In this document: positions 59,762 through 64,000 of the stretch, one piece after another | Position numbering within the stretch: position 1 is the stretch's first letter | Layout: every line of letters begins with the position of its first letter | Assembly: GCF_011602365.1 (NCBI RefSeq) | Contig: NZ_JAAONZ010000011.1 | Location: 1-64,000 of the forward strand | Direction: 5' to 3' | DNA: 64,000 nucleotides | Source: Pseudomaricurvus hydrocarbonicus | GTDB taxonomy: Bacteria > Pseudomonadota > Gammaproteobacteria > Pseudomonadales > Cellvibrionaceae | The notes under the pieces: model-generated | Told to the model about the DNA's origin: nothing | Seen by the model: the letters and a program-made list of their open reading frames with translations, nothing else | Database searches by the model: none | Position numbers and translations under genes: made by a program

Positions 59762-61027
59762 ATGACTGGTCAGGCTGCACCGTCTCAATCCCCCAAAACC
59801 GTTCTTTCTTCTGTACTGACGCTCGACCATGCAACGCCGCTCGCCGTTGCCGCCTCTCTACGTCCTCTGCTACTGGAGCATGCCGATACCGCCGAAGCGG
59901 AGGGCAAGATAGCGCCTGCCGTATTTGAGGCGCTACAAGCTACGGGGCTGCTGCAGATGATGTTTCCTAAACGAGCCGGAGGCGTCGGACGCCAGTTAAT
60001 CACCCACATAGAGACCGTGGCCGAATTAGCCAAAGCCTGCCCCGGTACAGCCTGGGCCTTTGGCCTGCTGTCCAGCGTCTCCGCATCTGCGGCGTCACTG
60101 CCACCGGCTACATCAAGTCAGATTTTCAACACAGGCAAAGAACTGGTTTGCAGTGTGGCAGCTCGCACCGGTACGGCCACCCCCAATGAAGAGGGCAATT
60201 ACGAAGTAACGGGGAGCTGGGGTTATGCCTCGGGCTGTATGCACGCGAACTGGGCCATGAATGGCGTTAATGTACTGGATGCCGATGGCAACGTAGTCGA
60301 CGCTGGCTTTGCGATAATGCCGCTGCAAGGCGATCCGGCGGTGACCATCAAGAATACTTGGCAAGTAGCTGGCGTCTGTGGCTCCGGCAGCAACACCGTG
60401 ATCGCGGAAAAAGTGGAGTTACCCGCTACAATGATCCTTCAGTTTTCCAAATTGCGCAGCGGCAAGACGGATGACCCGGCACTGCTGGCGGCGCTGGAAC
60501 CCCGCGATCTATGGCCGGTGGAACCATTGTTTCCTCTGACGGTACTGGCGCCCATGATCGGCGCCGCTTGTGGATTGCAGGAGAGAGTTAAAGACACCAT
60601 GGCCAAGCGCAAAGTCATCGGCTGGAAGTACAGCAGCCAAGCTGATGCCAATGTGTTGGTACAGCAGTTTGGCAGCGCCAGTATGGAGCTGGAATCGGCG
60701 TGGCTGCACATTCGCCGCGCAGCCAGTATGGTCGACGACGTCTCCCCCACTCGCGCCCTGAGCGGTTTTGAAAAAGCTCGTATGCAAGCCGACTGCGGCT
60801 ATGCCATGCAACTGGTACGTAAAGCCACCGAAACCCTGATGGATATTGCCGGGCCTTCCAGCTTTGCCACCAGCAATCCCATGCAACGCCTGTGGCGTGA
60901 TGTGAGTGTCGGCAGCCGCCACAATGCCCTGAATAGCAGCTTGTCGCAGGAGCTTTATGGCCGCGCTATCCTCGGACTCGAATCCAACCTGGAATTGCTG
61001 GCAGAGATCAGCGGCACAGCAGAATGA
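59762..61027 (+). CDS. Flavin-dependent hydroxylase of the acyl-CoA dehydrogenase fold (HsaA-like)
   Basis: 421 residues from ATG 59762, chosen because GAGG is five bases upstream; 17 more residues are open before it. The fold is Acyl-CoA_dh_2/HpaH type: residues 20-140 helical, 145-260 the beta domain (VTGSWGYASGCMHANWAMNG), and a C-terminal helical domain with GFEKARMQADCGYAMQLVRK and SRHNALNSSLSQELYG. HsaA hydroxylates a phenolic secosteroid with reduced flavin from a partner reductase; no reductase gene is visible here. Alternatives are other reduced-flavin monooxygenases. Probably cotranscribed with the TetR and SnoaL genes. Confidence 0.86.
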   Translation: MTGQAAPSQSPKTVLSSVLTLDHATPLAVAASLRPLLLEHADTAEAEGKIAPAVFEALQATGLLQMMFPKRAGGVGRQLITHIETVAELAKACPGTAWAFGLLSSVSASAASLPPATSSQIFNTGKELVCSVAARTGTATPNEEGNYEVTGSWGYASGCMHANWAMNGVNVLDADGNVVDAGFAIMPLQGDPAVTIKNTWQVAGVCGSGSNTVIAEKVELPATMILQFSKLRSGKTDDPALLAALEPRDLWPVEPLFPLTVLAPMIGAACGLQERVKDTMAKRKVIGWKYSSQADANVLVQQFGSASMELESAWLHIRRAASMVDDVSPTRALSGFEKARMQADCGYAMQLVRKATETLMDIAGPSSFATSNPMQRLWRDVSVGSRHNALNSSLSQELYGRAILGLESNLELLAEISGTAE

Positions 61028-61121
61028 AACACTTCACTTCTTGCTGGCAAGCCACGCATCGGCATGAGTATTTCAAACACACAGTTTAGTATTTCAAGCA
61101 TACAATATAGGTCACTCAACC

Positions 61122-61814
61122 ATGCCAGATACAAAACCTCAGGTTACTGACGATGCTCGGCAGCGTTCAGCCCAAAGACGTCGCGAAAAAATGCGCCAAC
61201 GCCTGCTGTTTGCCGCACTGGATGTCTTTCTGATGAGCGAAATCACACGCCCGCCAGTCATAGATGACGTCATCCGCAAAGCAGGTGTCTCTCGCGGCAC
61301 TTTCTACAAGTACTTCACATCACTGGAAGAGGTACTGCGCGAGCTTGGACAGACCATGGCCGAAGACATGATCAAGACCTATGAACGTGTCTTTATCAAG
61401 CTGACCGATCCTGCGGCACGATTGGCAGCAGGTCCACTGTTATCGTTAACCCATGCCGCCATGCAACCACGTCGGGTAGAATTTACCATCCGGGTCGATT
61501 ATATCGATTACCTATCGCGGGGCACCCGTGCCCGCGAAATTATTACAGACAGCCTTGACGATGCCCGTCAGGCTGGACTGGTACATTTTACGTCGCTTAC
61601 CGCCATTACCGACATGGTAATTGGCAGCACGCTGGAAGGCGGTCGTCGCCTTATGCACACAAAGAACTTTGATGAGTCGTACATTGATGAACTGGTGCGA
61701 CTAATACTGTTAGGCTGCGGACTTACAGCTGAGAGTTCTCACTCCGCCATCACTCTCGCCCGTCAAGAATTAGAGGTAAACACCCACCAGCTGCATTGGT
61801 GGCAACCCAATTAA
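61122..61814 (+). CDS. TetR/AcrR family transcriptional regulator
   Basis: 230 residues. The helix-turn-helix is at about residues 20-65 (MRQRLLFAALDVFLMSEITR, VIRKAGVSRGTFYKYFTSLE). It follows the flavin hydroxylase by 94 bases on the same strand and probably represses this unit through the nested palindrome at 59679. A SnoaL-like gene follows. No Shine-Dalgarno is seen before the ATG, so translation may be weak, as often for repressors. Confidence 0.86.
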   Translation: MPDTKPQVTDDARQRSAQRRREKMRQRLLFAALDVFLMSEITRPPVIDDVIRKAGVSRGTFYKYFTSLEEVLRELGQTMAEDMIKTYERVFIKLTDPAARLAAGPLLSLTHAAMQPRRVEFTIRVDYIDYLSRGTRAREIITDSLDDARQAGLVHFTSLTAITDMVIGSTLEGGRRLMHTKNFDESYIDELVRLILLGCGLTAESSHSAITLARQELEVNTHQLHWWQPN

Positions 61815-61864
61815 TCATAAGACCTGTCCAATTTTTCATAAAACCCACAACAAGGAGCGCCGCA

Positions 61865-62215
61865 ATGAGCACAACCGATAATTCCATCGAACATTTTATG
61901 CACCGCCAGATTGAATGCTGGAATGCAGGCGACAAGCAAGGTTTCCTACAGTGCTACCGAGACATCGCCAGTACCGGTCTGGATATTGAATATGTGGGCA
62001 TGGATAAACACGATCCCTGGCTGATGCTGGAAGGTATGTGGCAACAACAGCCCCATATTCGCATCGAAGTAAAAGAGTCTATTATTATCGGCAATGAAGG
62101 TGCTGCCCACCACATTAATCATTTGGTGGCGGGAGGTATCAGCACGGAAACCATCGAATTTTACAGTTTACAAGATGGCAAACTCAGCTCTCGAATTTTT
62201 ATCAAGCCTGCTTAA
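61865..62215 (+). CDS. SnoaL-like (NTF2 superfamily) protein
   Basis: 116 residues from ATG 61865, which has AAGGAG at eight bases; an upstream frame start at 61796 would overlap the TetR stop. The small cone fold is suggested by SIEHFMHRQIECWNAGDKQG, FLQCYRDIA near 30 and the final strand SLQDGKLSSRIFI. SnoaL-like proteins include cyclases, ketosteroid isomerases and epoxide hydrolases, all acting on polycyclic or isoprenoid rings. A Delta5-3-ketosteroid isomerase role is a possibility, not shown. An inactivated relative sits at 55560. Confidence 0.8.
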   Translation: MSTTDNSIEHFMHRQIECWNAGDKQGFLQCYRDIASTGLDIEYVGMDKHDPWLMLEGMWQQQPHIRIEVKESIIIGNEGAAHHINHLVAGGISTETIEFYSLQDGKLSSRIFIKPA

Positions 62216-62266
62216 ATGGGCGCCTTTCAGCGTTAATAACCATTGCCCCTGAACAAATGTCTGCGA

Positions 62267-63556
62267 TCAGGTCGCTTGTTCAGGCTGCAACTGTAATGAC
62301 TCAGACTGCACCGCACGGTATTCCGGCGGTTTACCCAGCGTCAGTAATAATAGCGCCCCCAATAAAGTACCTGCGACACAATAGATCAACATGGAATCGT
62401 AACTGCCACTGCGCTGATACAGGATAGCAAACAGTAAAGGTGCCACCGCCGAGGCCACCGTAATCAATCCCTGGTGAAAACCCATCAGGCGGCCGTAGTC
62501 CTTCATGCCGAAATAGCGAGCGATCAAGTAAGCGGCAATATCAAATTCGGCCCCGGTACCCACCCCCACCATCGCGACAGCCACAGCCATAATCACCACA
62601 TCGTTGGTACCACTTAAAAACAACACACACCCAATGGATGGCAATATCAGACTGACTGCCGCCACCGCCGGAGGCCAAACCTGATCCAAAAAAAAGCCAA
62701 CCAGCAATCGTCCAATAATTAATGCCATGCCGAAAAAGCTGAAAATAAATCCGGCTTCGGCAGCACTTAATCCCCGATCACGCAGGATTGGCATGGTATT
62801 GGTGACCATCCCAATCACCGCCGATACCACCAGGCACATGGCCAGATTACACGTCCAGAAGCGCCGGGTAACGAAGCCCTCTCTGAATGGCAAACCCAAC
62901 AAGGCCAACTGACTGCGAGTATCCCGCTGCACAGGTGATTGTGACACTGAATGGTGACTTGAATTAACGTGTGCTTGCGGTAATTTAAACCAGAGCCATA
63001 CCAAGGGAATAATCAACAGATTCATTGCCGCCAGCAATACAAATGCTGCCTGCCAGTGATAGTGCTCCATCACCATAGCCATCAGGCCCGGTACTATCGC
63101 CGCGGTAATACCGGTACCCGATAACGCAATAGCCAGCGCCAAGCCGCGGTGTTCGACAAACCATAAATTCACCAACTGGGTCCAGGTAATGGCCAGCGCT
63201 CCCATACCAATAATGGGCAACAGACCAAAAGCGATATACAGACTCCATACCGAACCCCCAAGCCAATGGGCACAAGCGAGGTACCCCAACGCCATCAACA
63301 GTAACGAAGCTATAGTGACCTTTTTGATACCAAAACTGAGATTTAGCCAGCCTACCGCCTGTAGACCTATCACCGCACCACCATACAGAAATGAGATGGC
63401 GACCTGCTGACTGCCACGATCCCAGCCAAAAGCCGTCTCCAGCGGAATAATGAACGCGCCAAACCCGTAAAGCAGCACGGCATTAATACTGATGGCCACG
63501 CCCAGCAACGACAACAACAATACCTGCCAACCTTCGATAAATTCTGTCCACCGCAT
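62267..63556 (-). CDS. MFS transporter (monocarboxylate/OFA-like)
   Basis: 429 residues with 12 predicted membrane segments split by a hydrophilic loop near 195-225 (NSSHHSVSQSPVQRDTRSQL). MFS hints: the loop between segments 2 and 3 (LNLSFGIKKVTIASLLLMAL) and a late RYFGMKDYGRLMGFHQGLIT. It probably moves an organic acid or a pathway intermediate across the inner membrane. Convergent with the SnoaL gene, with 51 bases between stops. No terminator is evident there. Confidence 0.9.
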   Translation of the reverse strand: MRWTEFIEGWQVLLLSLLGVAISINAVLLYGFGAFIIPLETAFGWDRGSQQVAISFLYGGAVIGLQAVGWLNLSFGIKKVTIASLLLMALGYLACAHWLGGSVWSLYIAFGLLPIIGMGALAITWTQLVNLWFVEHRGLALAIALSGTGITAAIVPGLMAMVMEHYHWQAAFVLLAAMNLLIIPLVWLWFKLPQAHVNSSHHSVSQSPVQRDTRSQLALLGLPFREGFVTRRFWTCNLAMCLVVSAVIGMVTNTMPILRDRGLSAAEAGFIFSFFGMALIIGRLLVGFFLDQVWPPAVAAVSLILPSIGCVLFLSGTNDVVIMAVAVAMVGVGTGAEFDIAAYLIARYFGMKDYGRLMGFHQGLITVASAVAPLLFAILYQRSGSYDSMLIYCVAGTLLGALLLLTLGKPPEYRAVQSESLQLQPEQAT

Positions 63557-63660
63557 CGGTCTCTCACTTCTTTTCGAGTTTTGCTTTTATGTTTCTTTAC
63601 TTGCTAACTGTGCGTCTGCATTCACTATACGTACGTTGAAATGCACACAGAAATAAGCTG

Positions 63661-64000
63661 CTAGGTTTCGCTGTCGGCTAGTGCTCGCGCCGCCACATAG
63701 CCAAAGGTCAAACTCAAGGTGTTGTTAGCACCATTGCCTGGTGCCTTACCTCGCCAAAGGGAATTCATATCCAGACCAATGGCCTGTAAACCAGGAATGG
63801 GGTTGTCATTGGCATCCAGCACCCGGGCCTTGGCATCAACACGCAGCCCTACGGTAGTGGTGGAGTCACCTGGAAAGATGGTAACGGCATAAAAGGGTGG
63901 CGTCAGTATGGGTCCCAGGCAAGGATTGGGGGTATGACTGACATCGCCCATGGACACATCCGCAGGAAAACTGCCACGACCAAAATCGGTGTCCTCACCC
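63661..64000 (-). CDS. FAD-binding dehydrogenase (3-ketosteroid-1-dehydrogenase-like), C-terminal fragment
   Basis: Open to the right edge, so only the last 112 or so codons are present. The text DFGRGSFPADVSMGDVSHTP, NPCLGPILTPPFYAVTIFPG and DSTTTVGLRVDAKARVLD is followed by GLDMNSLWRGKAPGNGANNT and LTFGYVAARALADSET. This end matches FAD-dependent 3-oxosteroid 1-dehydrogenase and related flavoproteins, where the GNGANNT-like turn contacts FAD. Such enzymes desaturate the steroid A ring. The active-site region is outside the window, so the exact activity is open. It follows the MFS gene on the same strand by about 100 bases. Confidence 0.85.
   Translation of the reverse strand, partial: GEDTDFGRGSFPADVSMGDVSHTPNPCLGPILTPPFYAVTIFPGDSTTTVGLRVDAKARVLDANDNPIPGLQAIGLDMNSLWRGKAPGNGANNTLSLTFGYVAARALADSET

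Noticed and set aside
1-64000. Mobile elements, tRNA, rRNA or CRISPR
   Set aside because: No transposase, integrase, terminal repeats, tRNA clover-leaf or regular repeat-spacer pattern was seen on either strand.

Overview
The window looks like chromosomal DNA from a Gram-negative, probably marine, gammaproteobacterium. This is inferred from a TonB-dependent receptor, an ArgP-type LysR regulator, DUF1592-type secreted cytochromes and general gene style; no rRNA, tRNA or taxonomic marker is present, so the taxon is a guess. No insertion sequence, integrase, CRISPR array or RNA gene was seen.

Almost everything from about 8.4 kb onward is one large catabolic island for CoA-activated carboxylic acids. 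It holds three acyl-CoA ligases, three fused double acyl-CoA dehydrogenases (ACADs) plus one unfused ACAD pair, four crotonases, three MaoC-type double-hotdog proteins, four thiolase-fold proteins (two without the nucleophilic cysteine), two DUF35 proteins, two SDRs, a CaiB-type CoA transferase and two Amidohydrolase_2 proteins. It also has a KshA-like Rieske oxygenase, a GMC oxidoreductase with an aldehyde dehydrogenase, an HsaA-like flavin hydroxylase, a 3-ketosteroid-dehydrogenase-like flavoprotein at the right edge, a TonB receptor and an MFS transporter. This gene set resembles steroid, bile-acid or polycyclic terpenoid breakdown, in particular beta-oxidation or retro-aldol removal of branched side chains. 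The actual substrate cannot be read from the sequence.

Layout: 1-2.7 kb (minus) a secreted DUF1592 cytochrome-like lipoprotein and an unknown secreted partner; 2.8-6.1 kb (plus) TetR, triheme cytochrome c, MATE pump; 6.2-7.1 kb (minus) LysR; 7.1-8.45 kb a decayed, AT-rich stretch with a bipartite repeat; 8.45-10.0 kb Tat amidase divergent from a TetR gene; 11.4-12.3 kb a MaoC paralog without its active site; 12.4-18.6 kb a minus-strand run (ACAD fusion, thiolase-like, two crotonases, MaoC); 18.85-20 kb amidohydrolase; 20.2-28.7 kb a tight minus-strand operon (DUF35, SDR, ACAD fusion, CaiB, ACAD pair, thiolase); 29-34.9 kb plus-strand ligase, ACAD fusion, Ltp2-like protein and DUF35; 35.2-39.2 kb minus-strand DapB-like dehydrogenase, amidohydrolase and TetR; 39.4-43.8 kb plus-strand Rieske, ligase and GMC; 43.9-45.35 kb ALDH; 45.5-51.4 kb plus-strand TetR and a beta-oxidation operon; 51.6-54.1 kb TonB receptor; 54.7-59 kb crotonase, a broken SnoaL-like gene, ligase and an unrecognised protein; 59.8-62.2 kb HsaA-like hydroxylase, TetR, SnoaL; 62.3-64 kb MFS and the truncated flavoprotein.

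The most interesting signals lie between the genes. A 34-bp element is repeated with one mismatch in front of the Rieske gene and of the 46.4-51.4 kb operon, and related sites occur before the ligase, an amidohydrolase, the TonB receptor, an ACAD fusion, a MaoC gene and a crotonase, which suggests one regulon across the island. Several proteins are also active-site-less versions of enzymes that have intact paralogs in the same window.
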